In this document: positions 16,843-25,106 of the stretch, piece by piece
How positions within the stretch are numbered: the first letter of the stretch is position 1
Layout: the number at the start of each line of letters is the position of its first letter
DNA from: Streptomyces armeniacus
Lineage (GTDB): Bacteria > Actinomycetota > Actinomycetes > Streptomycetales > Streptomycetaceae
Reading direction: 5' to 3'
Assembly (NCBI RefSeq): GCF_003355155.1
Contig: NZ_CP031320.1
Coordinates: 2,094,369-2,158,368 of the forward strand
Length of the DNA stretch: 64,000 nucleotides
Translations under genes and position numbers: made by a program
Notes under the pieces: model-generated
Databases searched by the model: none
What the model saw: only the letters and a program-made list of their open reading frames with translations
What the model was told of the DNA's origin: nothing

Positions 16843-19800
16843 GTGGAGCTCCGCATACTGCTTCTCGGCGCAGTCGCGTTGCAGGCTGGGAACGAACGCA
16901 GCCCGCTCGGGTCTCCCAAGGAGCGCCTGACACTCGCCTCACTGGCTTGGGATACGGGCAGAACGGTCGGGGTGGACACCCTCGTCCACCGGGTGTGGGA
17001 CGATCACCCGCCAGCGAAACCGCGCGAGGCGTTGTACGTACACATTCACCATATCCGTAAGACTATTTGGGCGCTTGCCGGCCCGAACGCTCCTGCGGTG
17101 ATCAGTCGTACACACACCTATACGCTCCAGGCAGATCCGGACACCGTTGATCTGCGTCACTACCTCAACCTTCTCGACCAGAGCCAGGGCTTGGCCGAAG
17201 GGGGCAGCGAACGAGATGCCCTGAAGGCATACCAGGCGGCGTCACGACTATGGGGTGGCGAGCCGCTGGCCGGACTGCCGGGAGCCTGGGCGACCGAAAT
17301 CCGACGCTTCGTCGTGGAGAAAAACCTTGCGGCCGCCCTGAAACAGGCGGACATAGCGCTGAGGCTCGGCCGTTTCGAGGAGGCCGTTGCCGGCTTACAG
17401 CCACTTGTGGAGCAGCACTCGACGAAGGAGCCCGTCGCGCGGCAACTCGCGCTGGCGCTCCACGGATGCGGGCGCACCGAGGAAGCAGCCCGGTTGATGC
17501 AGCGCACGCTGCATCAACTGCGACGGTCAGGCACTGACCCGAGTGATGACCTCGCTCGCATCCACCAGGGCATCCTGATTGGCACACCGGTCGACGCCCT
17601 GCTGCCCGCCCCGCCCACGTCTCTCGCTCGCAGAAGCAGCTCCGGACCCACGGACTCTCTGCCACCCGAAGGAATCTGGGTCGGCCGCAACTCTGAGCTG
17701 GACAGGATGACTGCCGCCTCTGCCCAAGCAAGCGGCTCGGTGCGCCCCCAGGCCATCACGGGCATGGCCGGCTCTGGAAAGACGGCGCTGGCCGCACGTG
17801 CGGCGCGCCGGATGCATGAACGCTTTCCTGACGGAAGACTGGCTATCAACCTACGGGGGCACTCCCTCCACCAGCCACCGATGGCCCCCGTTGAAGCTCT
17901 CCGAGAGCTTCTGCGGCGCCTCGGCACACCCGTACAAGAGCTTCCTCAGGATCTGGAGAGCCTGGTCACGTTGTGGCGCGCCGAGGCCCGGAACCGCAGG
18001 TTCGTGGCCCTCTTGGACGATGCCGCCGGCGTCGAGCAAGTTGGCCCGCTACTGCCTGGAGAATCCGCTTCTCTGATAATTGTCACCAGCCGCTACCAAC
18101 TGGCCGCCCTGCCCCGTGTCCAGCACATCGCGCTGGACGTGCTCGCCCCCGCCGATGCCGTCGCACTTCTCCGCCACACGCTTGGCGAGGAGCGGACGGC
18201 GAATCAAGTCGAAACGGCCACACTGGCCCGTTTGTGCGGGTACTTGCCCCTAGCATTGGACATCACGGCCAGCCGTCTTCTCGCGCGACCTTCCTGGACT
18301 GTCACCGACCTGGTGAAGCGCTACAACCAAGCACCCAGGAGGCTTCCGGAAATCCGCGACTCCTACCGGGCGATGACCAAAGTACTTGCCGTCTCCTACC
18401 AGGCGCTCACTCCCGTACAGCAGAGGGCATTTCGCTGTCTCGGTCTACACTTCGGCACGGAGTTCGGCCCCGGGGCCGCTGCCGCCCTCAGTGGACTTCC
18501 AGTCGACGAGACAGAATATGTACTGGAGGAACTGCTAATATGCCATCTTATCGCGGAGCCGGCGCCGCATCGCTATCAACTTCACGACCTTTTACGTGAA
18601 TACGCCGCAGGCCTCGCTGAACACGACTCGGCAACGGATAGACACCACTCGCTCGATCGTCTGCTCGACCACTATTTGCGAACCGCAGACCAGGCTGACC
18701 GGCGCGCCTACCCGCATCGTTTGCGCATCGATCTGCCCCCCGCCGCGGCCTCCCTTGTATGGCAGGAGGACGACGCTCAGCGCTGGTTCACCACCGAGGG
18801 CCCGAACCTGTTGGCGGCCCTGGAGTACGCCCGAGCCCACGGCTCACGCGGTCAACTGGCCATGATGGCCCACGCCTTGGCGGGCTTCCTGAGCAGTGAG
18901 GGCTACCTGACCACGGCGATCACCGTGCTCCGCGAAGCCGTTGCGTACTGGCAGACGATCGAAAGTGCAGGAACCACCGGCCGAGCCCTGATCGACTTCG
19001 CCACTGTCTGCGCCAGCGCCGGCACCTACGACACAGCCATCGAGAGCGCCCGTACAGCCTTGGAGATAGCAGAGAACACCGCTGACGTCGCCCTCGAAGC
19101 AGAAGCTCTTCACCAACTGTCCATCGCTTTCTGGCACACGGCCGAGCCTGAAGCCCTTAAGTTGCAACAGCGAGCCCTGCGGCTCCGCCTGGCCAAGTCC
19201 GACCGGCTCCAGCAAGGCAGGAGCTTCAACATGATGGGCACCATCTGCCTCAGCTTCGGGCAACAGAAAGAGGCGCTCAAGTACTTCCTGGACGGTCTCG
19301 CACGTTTCCGAGATGTCGGCGACCGGCGTGGCCAGTTCATCGCACTCAACAATATGGCGGAATTGTACAAAGAGACTGGAAACCTGGACAGCGCCATCAG
19401 CGCCTATCGGCGCTCGATCAAGCTCCTCCAGGCTCTCGGCAGCAAGGGGCAGTACGCGGTTCTTCAGATCAACCTGGCGGACACGCTGCGGGCCAGCGGA
19501 AAACCGAGAGAGGCCCTGGAACTCTACAGGGCGGCCCTACCCGTACTGCGCAGCACAGGAGACCGGCGCAGCGAGGCGATCGCCCGCAATGGAATCGGGA
19601 AAGTCCTCCAGGACACGGGGAGAAGTGAAGAAGCGCTCGCCCACCACGCCGCCGCACTGGCCATCGCTCGGACTATACATTCCACTCTGGAAGAAATCCA
19701 AGCGCTCCGCACGCTGGGCGAGGCGGAAGCCGCCACGGGGCGACTGGCACAAGCCTACGCCCATCTGGAGACAGGGCTCGCTCAGAGCCGCAGAATAGGG

Positions 19801-19869
19801 GTTCGCTCCGAAGAGGACGAGACTTTGGCAGCGCTCGCCCGCATATGGCACGGAAACACACTCTCGTGA
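16843..19869 (+). CDS. AfsR-type SARP regulator with NB-ARC and TPR domains
   Basis: 1008 residues. Order of parts: winged-helix OmpR-like DNA-binding domain (about 1-90, ending VHIHHIRKTIWAL), bacterial transcriptional activator domain (95-250), NB-ARC ATPase with Walker A GMAGSGKT near residue 307 and ALLDDAAGVEQVGPLLPG, GYLPLAL, then many TPRs (650-1000, e.g. FNMMGTICLSFGQQKEALKY). AfsR proteins integrate signals and activate secondary metabolism or local genes. GTG at 16843 was selected because GGGAGGG ends 5 nt before it and the wing begins at once; an earlier GTG/ATG in frame at 16774 lacks a ribosome site. No biosynthetic cluster is adjacent, so its target is probably inside the island. 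Confidence 0.9.
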   Translation: MELRILLLGAVALQAGNERSPLGSPKERLTLASLAWDTGRTVGVDTLVHRVWDDHPPAKPREALYVHIHHIRKTIWALAGPNAPAVISRTHTYTLQADPDTVDLRHYLNLLDQSQGLAEGGSERDALKAYQAASRLWGGEPLAGLPGAWATEIRRFVVEKNLAAALKQADIALRLGRFEEAVAGLQPLVEQHSTKEPVARQLALALHGCGRTEEAARLMQRTLHQLRRSGTDPSDDLARIHQGILIGTPVDALLPAPPTSLARRSSSGPTDSLPPEGIWVGRNSELDRMTAASAQASGSVRPQAITGMAGSGKTALAARAARRMHERFPDGRLAINLRGHSLHQPPMAPVEALRELLRRLGTPVQELPQDLESLVTLWRAEARNRRFVALLDDAAGVEQVGPLLPGESASLIIVTSRYQLAALPRVQHIALDVLAPADAVALLRHTLGEERTANQVETATLARLCGYLPLALDITASRLLARPSWTVTDLVKRYNQAPRRLPEIRDSYRAMTKVLAVSYQALTPVQQRAFRCLGLHFGTEFGPGAAAALSGLPVDETEYVLEELLICHLIAEPAPHRYQLHDLLREYAAGLAEHDSATDRHHSLDRLLDHYLRTADQADRRAYPHRLRIDLPPAAASLVWQEDDAQRWFTTEGPNLLAALEYARAHGSRGQLAMMAHALAGFLSSEGYLTTAITVLREAVAYWQTIESAGTTGRALIDFATVCASAGTYDTAIESARTALEIAENTADVALEAEALHQLSIAFWHTAEPEALKLQQRALRLRLAKSDRLQQGRSFNMMGTICLSFGQQKEALKYFLDGLARFRDVGDRRGQFIALNNMAELYKETGNLDSAISAYRRSIKLLQALGSKGQYAVLQINLADTLRASGKPREALELYRAALPVLRSTGDRRSEAIARNGIGKVLQDTGRSEEALAHHAAALAIARTIHSTLEEIQALRTLGEAEAATGRLAQAYAHLETGLAQSRRIGVRSEEDETLAALARIWHGNTLS

Positions 19870-20110
19870 TGACTGAGTTCAAGTCACCCAGCATATGCCA
19901 GTGACATTCACAGAGAAGCAGAGCGTTACGCGAGCAAAGATTTGCACTACGGTGGACACCCTGTCGCTACATTGACCAGGGGTGCGCCTTCTAGAATTTG
20001 CCTGTTCAGGCACCTACGTGATCTCATACTTGAGCACCAACCACGTCGGGCGAAAACCCTGCAGGTTGGTGTGCGTCAGTAAAACTAGTAATGGCTTCGA
20101 GAGGCGCAAC

Positions 20111-20203
20111 GTGTTCCAAATAGCCAGGCGAGTGCTCTATGCAGCGCTCGTCTGCATTCCATACATCGTCGCTCATGGAGTGCAGCCACCAGGTGCAATG
20201 TAG
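20111..20203 (+). CDS. Possible 30-residue hydrophobic peptide
   Basis: GTG at 20111 has GAGAGG at 20099-20104 with a 6-nt spacer. The peptide reads FQIARRVLYAALVCIPYIVA in its middle: two Arg, then a stretch of about 15 hydrophobic residues, then HGVQPPGAM, like a short membrane-inserted peptide. The stop lies 3 nt before the terminator stem. Small toxins, leader peptides and membrane regulators all fit; nothing proves translation. Confidence 0.4.
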   Translation: MFQIARRVLYAALVCIPYIVAHGVQPPGAM

Positions 20204-20206
20204 GCA

Positions 20207-20248
20207 GCGAGTGTGCCGGGTGCCCAGCTCGGCACACTCGCTTTTTTT
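20207..20248 (+). terminator. Strong intrinsic terminator with U tract
   Basis: GCGAGTGTGCCG (20207-20218) pairs perfectly with CGGCACACTCGC (20230-20241), followed by seven T (20242-20248). Canonical rho-independent terminators with a clean U run are rare in this genome; the other terminators in the window are bare GC hairpins. Confidence 0.93.
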
Positions 20249-20420
20249 GGTGCCTCTCAACCCCGTTCTCCTCGGAGCGCGGGCCGGCGGGGGTTCGACG
20301 GGCCGGGTAGTGGGGGGTTGTCCCGGAAATGGCAACAAGAGTTGTCGTTACGGCGCGCTTGGCCGCAGTCTGGCCGTACGGCCGAGAGACCAGCGGACCC
20401 ATCCGGAACGGGAGTGCCCC

Positions 20421-21404
20421 ATGACCGCACAGCACAGCCACGGCACACAGCACAAGCACCAGCACGAGGACCAGCACCAGCACCACCAGCACGGCCACGG
20501 CGCGCACAACCACCACAACATCGACTGGGAGGCGATGGCCGCACACCTCGAGGCCGAGGCCGAGCTGCTCAGCCCATTCATCGAGAGCGCGGCGGACTGG
20601 CTGCGCCGGGCGATCACCGAAGCCGAAGCCGGGGCCAACGGCGACGGCGCCGACGGCGCCCACGGCGTCCGCCGCGTGCTCGATGTCGGCAGCGGCCCCG
20701 GCGTGGTGACCTGCGTGCTCGCGCGGACCTTCCCGTACGCCGAGACCGTCGCCGTCGACCAGGGCTCCGGGCTGCTGGAGCGGGTCGCGGCGCGCGCCGC
20801 CGAGCAAGGGCTGGGCGACCGCGTACGGACGCGGCAGGCGGATCTGCCGGCGGAGTTCGGCGCGCTGGGCTCGGCCGATGTGATCTGGACAAGCCATGTC
20901 GTGCACCATCTCGGCGACCAGCAGGCGGCGTTGGAGTCCCTCGCCGGCGTGCTGCGCCCCGGCGGGCTGCTCGCGGTCGTCGAACGCGGCCTGCCCGCGC
21001 GCTTCCTGCCCCGCGACATCGGCATCGGCCGTCCGGGCCTGCAGGCGCGGCTGGACGCGGTCGTCGAAGACCGGTTCAGCGAGATGCGGGCCGAACTGCC
21101 CGGCTCGGTCGGCGTGGTCGAGGACTGGCCGGGCATGCTCGCCGCGGCCGGGCTGGTGCCCGCGGGGACGCGTACGTTCCTCACCGACCACCCGGCGCCG
21201 CTCGCCCTGTCCGCACGCGAGTACCTGCACACGCATCTCACACGGCTGCGCGACGGGGTCGGCGAACAGCTCGACGCCGAGGACCGCGAGACGCTGGACC
21301 GCCTGGTGGACGGTGACGCCTGCACGGGCATCCTCTGGCGGCCCGATGCCTTCTACGCCACCGCCACCACCGTGCACACCGCCCGCGCCCCGCACCCCGG
21401 CTGA
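20421..21404 (+). CDS. SAM-dependent methyltransferase with His-rich N-terminus
   Basis: 327 residues. The first 33 residues contain about 14 His, often as HxH pairs with Gln (HEDQHQHHQHGHGAHNHHN), then IDWEAMAAHLEAEAELL. The class I methyltransferase core follows: VLDVGSGPGVVTCVLA (SAM motif I, about residues 91-106), AVDQGSGLLE, ADVIWTSHVVHHLGDQ and LRPGGLLAVVE. Substrate unknown. The His-rich arm could bind nickel, zinc or cobalt, as seen in metallochaperone tails, or be a linker. ATG at 20421 has GGGAG upstream. A short inverted repeat GGCAACAAGAGTTGTC lies at 20331-20346 in its promoter region. Convergent with the XRE-cupin gene. Confidence 0.88.
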   Translation: MTAQHSHGTQHKHQHEDQHQHHQHGHGAHNHHNIDWEAMAAHLEAEAELLSPFIESAADWLRRAITEAEAGANGDGADGAHGVRRVLDVGSGPGVVTCVLARTFPYAETVAVDQGSGLLERVAARAAEQGLGDRVRTRQADLPAEFGALGSADVIWTSHVVHHLGDQQAALESLAGVLRPGGLLAVVERGLPARFLPRDIGIGRPGLQARLDAVVEDRFSEMRAELPGSVGVVEDWPGMLAAAGLVPAGTRTFLTDHPAPLALSAREYLHTHLTRLRDGVGEQLDAEDRETLDRLVDGDACTGILWRPDAFYATATTVHTARAPHPG

Positions 21405-21409
21405 GCGCG

Positions 21410-21442
21410 GCGGGCCGCACGCCCGCGGGCGGCGCGGCCCGC
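21410..21442. terminator. GC hairpin between convergent genes
   Basis: GCGGGCCGC (21410-21418) pairs with GCGGCCCGC (21434-21442), a 9-bp perfect stem, placed between the ends of the methyltransferase and the XRE-cupin regulator, so it can serve both. Confidence 0.5.
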
Positions 21443-21469
21443 GGGCGGCCCGTACGCCGTCCCGTCGCG

Positions 21470-22132
21470 TCAGAAGCTCGGCGGAGTGACCGTCCAGACG
21501 CTGACCGACGGGACGTTGCCCGGGTTCGCGTAGCGGTGCGGGAGCGTCGCGTCGAAGCTCACCGCGTCGCCCTCGCGCAGGGCGTAATGGACGCCGTCGA
21601 CCCAGTAGTCCAGCTCGCCGCTGAGGATCAGGCCGACCTCCTCGCCGGCGTGGGTGTGCGGGTGGCCGCCGGAGGAGGCGCCGGGGGCGACCTCCATGAT
21701 CATGGACTCGAGGCGGCCGTGCGGGTTCGGGTTGAGCAGCTCGTAGCGGACGGCGTCGTTCCCGGTACGGGCGATGACCACGCGCTGGTCGGGCCGGGTC
21801 ACGGCGTGCCGCTCGCCCTCGACGGTGCGGAACAGCTGGCTCAGCGTGACGCCGAGTGCGTCCAGGATGGTGCGCAGCGTGCTGATCGTGGGGCTGTTCT
21901 TGTTGTGCTCGACGTTGCTGAGGTAACTCCGGGACAGGCCGGTGGCCTTGGCGAGCGCCTCCAGCGTGAGGCCGCGCTGCACGCGGGCGTCGCGGATGTG
22001 GCGCCCGAGATCGTCGTCGCCGGGCGGCCCCGCCGCCGCGGCCGTCTCACCCGTCTCAAACGCTGCCTGCGCTGCCTTCGCTGCCTTCTCCGCCACCGCC
22101 ACGTCCCGGTCCCGCTTCTCCGTCGCCGTCAT
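21470..22132 (-). CDS. XRE-family regulator with C-terminal cupin domain
   Basis: 220 residues. An Ala/Lys/Glu-rich leader (AEKAAKAAQAAFETGETAAA) precedes a helix-turn-helix (LTLEALAKATGLSRSYLSNVE, about 60-85) and a double-stranded beta-helix cupin (GGHPHTHAGEEVGLILSGEL, about 155-175, with the His-His-Glu metal-like motif). This two-part build is that of regulators sensing amines or amino acids. ATG at 22132 was chosen because it begins the low-complexity leader; upstream codons cover the shared promoter. It is divergent from the dialkylglycine decarboxylase gene, 187 bp away, and is very probably its repressor; inverted repeats lie between them. Confidence 0.85.
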   Translation of the reverse strand: MTATEKRDRDVAVAEKAAKAAQAAFETGETAAAAGPPGDDDLGRHIRDARVQRGLTLEALAKATGLSRSYLSNVEHNKNSPTISTLRTILDALGVTLSQLFRTVEGERHAVTRPDQRVVIARTGNDAVRYELLNPNPHGRLESMIMEVAPGASSGGHPHTHAGEEVGLILSGELDYWVDGVHYALREGDAVSFDATLPHRYANPGNVPSVSVWTVTPPSF

Positions 22133-22211
22133 GTCCCGTACGCCCGTCCTGTCACGTGCGCCGTCCTGGCTCGTACGTCTCGCGTCAAGGTACCGGGCGC
22201 CTCGGACAGCG

Positions 22212-22293
22212 TCCACTAAACGCGACACCTCGTCGTACTTAATGGTTGACGACTGCGACCAGCATCCTCGACAGTGTGTCGCGGATAGTGGCC
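22212..22293. promoter_or_regulatory. Inverted 16-bp repeats, candidate operators of the XRE-cupin regulator
   Basis: GTCCACTAAACGCGAC (22212-22227) and GTCGCGGATAGTGGCC (22278-22293) are reverse complements at 13 of 16 positions, 66 bp apart centre to centre, in the shared promoter region. TTGACG near 22247 could be the -35 box of the aminotransferase-type gene, placing it between the two arms. Confidence 0.45.
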
Positions 22294-22319
22294 GCAGCAG
22301 AAGTGGACTGGAGTGACGC

Positions 22320-23642
22320 ATGGCGCACGACGAGCGCGAGAAGTACCTGATCCGTTACGCCGGCGACTTCGCCCCGTTCGTCGTCGAGAGCGCCGAGGGC
22401 TCCTGGGTGACGACCACCGAGGGGCAGCGCATCCTCGACTTCACCTCGGGGCAGATCAGCTCGACGCTGGGCCACAACCACCCCCGCATCGTCGCCGCCG
22501 TCGAACGGTCCCTGCGCGAGGTCATCCACCTCAACTCGTGGATGGTCAGCGAGGACGTCCTCGAACTGGCCCGGCGGCTGGCCGGGTTGCTGCCGGAGCC
22601 GCTGGCGCGCTCCATCCTGCTGAACACCGGCTCGGAGACGAACGAGATCGCGTTCCGGCTGGCGAAGGCGTACACGGGCAAGTTCGAGATGGTCGGCGTC
22701 ACCCGCAGCTTCCACGGGCTGCTGGCCGGCACGAACTCGCTGACGTACTCCATGGGCCACAAGGGCAACGGGCCGCTGATGCCCGGCAGCTTCGCGATCC
22801 CGGCGCCGTACGAGTACCGCTGCCCGATCCGGCACTGCGTGAACGCCTGCGACAAGCTCTGCCTCGACGTCGGCTTCGAGACCGTCGACCAGTCCTCGGT
22901 CGGCTCGCTCGCCGCGATGGTGGTGGAGCCGGTGCTGTCCACTGGCGGGATCATTCCGCTTCCGGACGGGTATCTGGCGGCGGCGAAGCAGAAGTGCGAG
23001 GAGCGCGACATGCTGCTGATCGTCGACGAGGCGCAGACCGGGTTCGGCCGTGTCGGCTCGATGTTCGCCTTCGAGCAGGACGGCGTCGTGCCCGACATCC
23101 TGACCGTCTCGAAGACGCTCGGCGGCGGGGTGCCGCTCGGCGCCACCGTCACCAGCGCGGAGATCGAGGAACGCTGCGCGGACCAGGGCTTCCTGCACAT
23201 CACGACGCACGTGTCCGACCCGATGCCCGCCGCCGCGGGCCTCGCCGTCCTGGACGTCATCGCCGAGGAGGAGCTGGTCGCGCGGGCCGCCGCCACCGGC
23301 GAGTACCTGTTCGCGCGGCTCCGCGAACTCCAGGAGCGGCACGAGGAGATCGGCGACGTACGCGGGCGCGGCCTGCTGGTCGGGCTGGAGCTGGTGACCG
23401 ACCGCGAGACCAAGGAGCCGGCGAGCGCGCTCGGCGCGGCCGTGACCTCCGAATGCCTGCGGCTGGGGCTGTCGATGAACATCGTCAAGGGCGACGGCTC
23501 GCAGACGAACTGCCTGCGCATGGCGCCGCCGTTGGCGGTGACGCACGAGGAGGTCGACACGGCGGTGGACATCCTGGACCGCGCCCTCACGAACTGCAAG
23601 AAGGCCGCGGCCGGGCGGCCCGCCGACCAGACGTACGACTGA
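22320..23642 (+). CDS. Dialkylglycine decarboxylase-like class III PLP enzyme
   Basis: 440 residues. Fold type I, class III aminotransferase: LNTGSETNEIAFRLAKAYTGK, TYSMGHKGNGPLMPGSFAIP, VVEPVLSTGGIIPLPDGYLA, LLIVDEAQTGFGRVGSMFA and PLP Lys265 in TVSKTLGGG. The blocks IPAPYEYR, TTHVSDPMPAA, RGRGLLVGLELVTDR and ECLRLGLSMNIV match 2,2-dialkylglycine decarboxylase, which decarboxylates amino acids such as aminoisobutyrate and transaminates pyruvate. One difference from the characterised enzyme: SFHG where the family has SWHG near the active site, which could change substrate. The ATG at 22320 is close to GGAG. It is divergent from the XRE-cupin regulator. Confidence 0.85.
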   Translation: MAHDEREKYLIRYAGDFAPFVVESAEGSWVTTTEGQRILDFTSGQISSTLGHNHPRIVAAVERSLREVIHLNSWMVSEDVLELARRLAGLLPEPLARSILLNTGSETNEIAFRLAKAYTGKFEMVGVTRSFHGLLAGTNSLTYSMGHKGNGPLMPGSFAIPAPYEYRCPIRHCVNACDKLCLDVGFETVDQSSVGSLAAMVVEPVLSTGGIIPLPDGYLAAAKQKCEERDMLLIVDEAQTGFGRVGSMFAFEQDGVVPDILTVSKTLGGGVPLGATVTSAEIEERCADQGFLHITTHVSDPMPAAAGLAVLDVIAEEELVARAAATGEYLFARLRELQERHEEIGDVRGRGLLVGLELVTDRETKEPASALGAAVTSECLRLGLSMNIVKGDGSQTNCLRMAPPLAVTHEEVDTAVDILDRALTNCKKAAAGRPADQTYD

Positions 23643-23742
23643 TCGGCGGGCCGCCGCCACAGAGGACGGAGCGTTACGGGCACAGCCCGCGCGGCCAGGC
23701 CCCTACGGGCGCGGCGAGCGAGCCGAGCACAGGAAGGCAGCG

Positions 23743-24981
23743 CTACGAGAGGGAGCCGCAGTCCGAGGACGGCTCTTTGCCCGCGAAGCGGTCCTCCAGC
23801 CACAGGAACACCCGCGGGAACGAGGCCACCGCGCCGCCGACATGCGTCGGCGTGGCGAGTGTCGCGAACTCGACGTCCGGGGCGCCCCGTTCGCACCAGC
23901 CCGCGACCATGTCCCGGCCGACCTCGTACGGGATCACGTCGTCCAGCCGGCTGTGGGTGACCAGCGTGGGCACGTTCGGCGCGCGCTCGCCGATGCGCTG
24001 CTCGTTCACCATCCGCTGGAACGGCTCCTCGTCCAGGTAGTCCGTCAGCGGACGGCCGTCCTCCGTGAGCGTCTTGCTCTTGATGAACGGGAACTTCAGC
24101 ACCGCCTCGGCCGTGCACGCCTTCTCCGCGTCGGCCATGAACCGCTCGCCCTTGTCGTTGAGATACGGCCCCAGGTCGAGGTCGTAGCCCGCGGCGAGGC
24201 CGGCGACGGCGTAGCCGAGGAAGCCGACGTACAGCGAACCGTCCAGGTTCTCGGCCACCTTCGCGAGATCCGCCGGCGGCGCACCGGCCGACACGCCCTT
24301 CAGGTCCAGCTCGGGCGCGTACTCCGGGGCGAGTTCGGCGGCGGCCGCGGTGGCGCCGCCGCCCTGGGAGTAGCCGGTGAGGGCGACGGGCCCGGCGTCG
24401 GGCAGCCCGGCCTCGGGGAGGCGCTGGGCGGCGCGTACGGCGTCGATGACGGCGTTGCCGGACACCGCGCGGTTGACGTACGTGTGCACGCCGGGCGTGC
24501 CGAGGCCCTCGTAGTCGGTCATGGCGACGGCGTAGCCGCGGGCGAGCAGGCCCTTGACGAACAGGCCCTCGTACTCGGTGCCGTTGGCGAGCTGGCGGGA
24601 CGGCGCACAGGGGTCGCCGATGCCCTGGGTGCCGGGGGCGTAGCCGATGACGGGGCGGTCGCCCTTGCCGGACCAGCCGGTCTTGGGGGTGATGACGGTG
24701 CCGGTGACGGCGACGGGCTCGCCGTTGCCGTCGGTGGACCGGTACATGACCCGGTTCACGTGGGCGTCGACCTTGATCGCTTTGAGCGGGTCGAGGTAGT
24801 AGTCGGAGGGTTCGGAGCGGATCACGTCGCCGTTGTTCGCGGGCAGCGTGGCGGGCGGCTCGTAGAACGGCGGCCGGGTGTCCTCCGCCTGGGCCGAGGG
24901 CACGGCGACGCCGCCGACGGTCACGGCGGTGGCGAGGGCGAGCAGTGCGGTGACCGCTCTCCTGTACGGACGGGACTTCAC
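23743..24981 (-). CDS. Secreted LIP-type lipase/esterase
   Basis: 412 residues. A classical signal peptide, RRAVTALLALATAVTVGGVA with cleavage after AQA, about residue 32. An alpha/beta hydrolase follows: PVIGYAPGTQGIGDPCAPS, the nucleophile elbow GYSQGG with Ser205, TLVTHSRLDDVIPYEVGRDM carrying the Asp, and TPTHVGGAVASFPRVFLWL carrying the His. This is the secretory LIP lipase family of actinobacteria. GTG at 24981 has GAGGAG 7 nt upstream; other in-frame codons upstream lie in the promoter region. Secreted and probably used to free fatty acids from lipids. Convergent with the aminotransferase-type gene. Confidence 0.9.
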   Translation of the reverse strand: MKSRPYRRAVTALLALATAVTVGGVAVPSAQAEDTRPPFYEPPATLPANNGDVIRSEPSDYYLDPLKAIKVDAHVNRVMYRSTDGNGEPVAVTGTVITPKTGWSGKGDRPVIGYAPGTQGIGDPCAPSRQLANGTEYEGLFVKGLLARGYAVAMTDYEGLGTPGVHTYVNRAVSGNAVIDAVRAAQRLPEAGLPDAGPVALTGYSQGGGATAAAAELAPEYAPELDLKGVSAGAPPADLAKVAENLDGSLYVGFLGYAVAGLAAGYDLDLGPYLNDKGERFMADAEKACTAEAVLKFPFIKSKTLTEDGRPLTDYLDEEPFQRMVNEQRIGERAPNVPTLVTHSRLDDVIPYEVGRDMVAGWCERGAPDVEFATLATPTHVGGAVASFPRVFLWLEDRFAGKEPSSDCGSLS

Positions 24982-25095
24982 GGGCGACTCCTCGCGGAGC
25001 GATGGGGGATGCCTGGTGGGCGGTGCCTGGAGGTGCGTGGGGGTGCGTGGGCTGCGTGCGGATGCCTGCTGGGAATGCGAGCAGGCCAAGGAAGT

Positions 25096-25106
25096 TACCG
25101 CCGGTA
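25096..25106. promoter_or_regulatory. Palindrome TACCGCCGGTA between lipase and SnoaL-like gene
   Basis: TACCG-C-CGGTA is a perfect 11-bp palindrome followed by TACCGAGTAG, lying 115 bp upstream of the lipase start and 177 bp upstream of the SnoaL-like start. It may be an operator. The remaining parts of the 300-bp gap hold no gene; 24982-25080 is GGTGCGTGG-like repeated sequence. Confidence 0.35.

Larger units (their letters stand above)
19972..20248 (+). other. Mini transcription unit: promoter-like boxes, structured leader, short ORF, terminator
   Basis: TAGAAT at 19992-19997 is a perfect Streptomyces -10 hexamer; TTGACC at 19972-19977 is a good -35 but only 14 bp away, so the exact promoter is uncertain. 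At 20035-20071 an 8-bp perfect stem CACCAACC/GGTTGGTG encloses an inner GGG/CCC around CGAAAA. A 30-codon ORF (20111-20203) and a U-rich terminator (20207-20248) follow. The implied RNA is about 245 nt. The rest of the 550-bp gap, 19870-19971 and 20249-20420, shows no gene. Confidence 0.5.

Noticed and set aside
20035..20071. tRNA-like reading of the nested hairpin
   Set aside because: No acceptor stem, anticodon arm or CCA; it is a single nested stem.
19982..20203. 73-residue ORF starting at GTG 19982
   Set aside because: The start overlaps the TAGAAT promoter-like box and lacks a ribosome site; the shorter 30-residue ORF at 20111 in the same frame is better supported.
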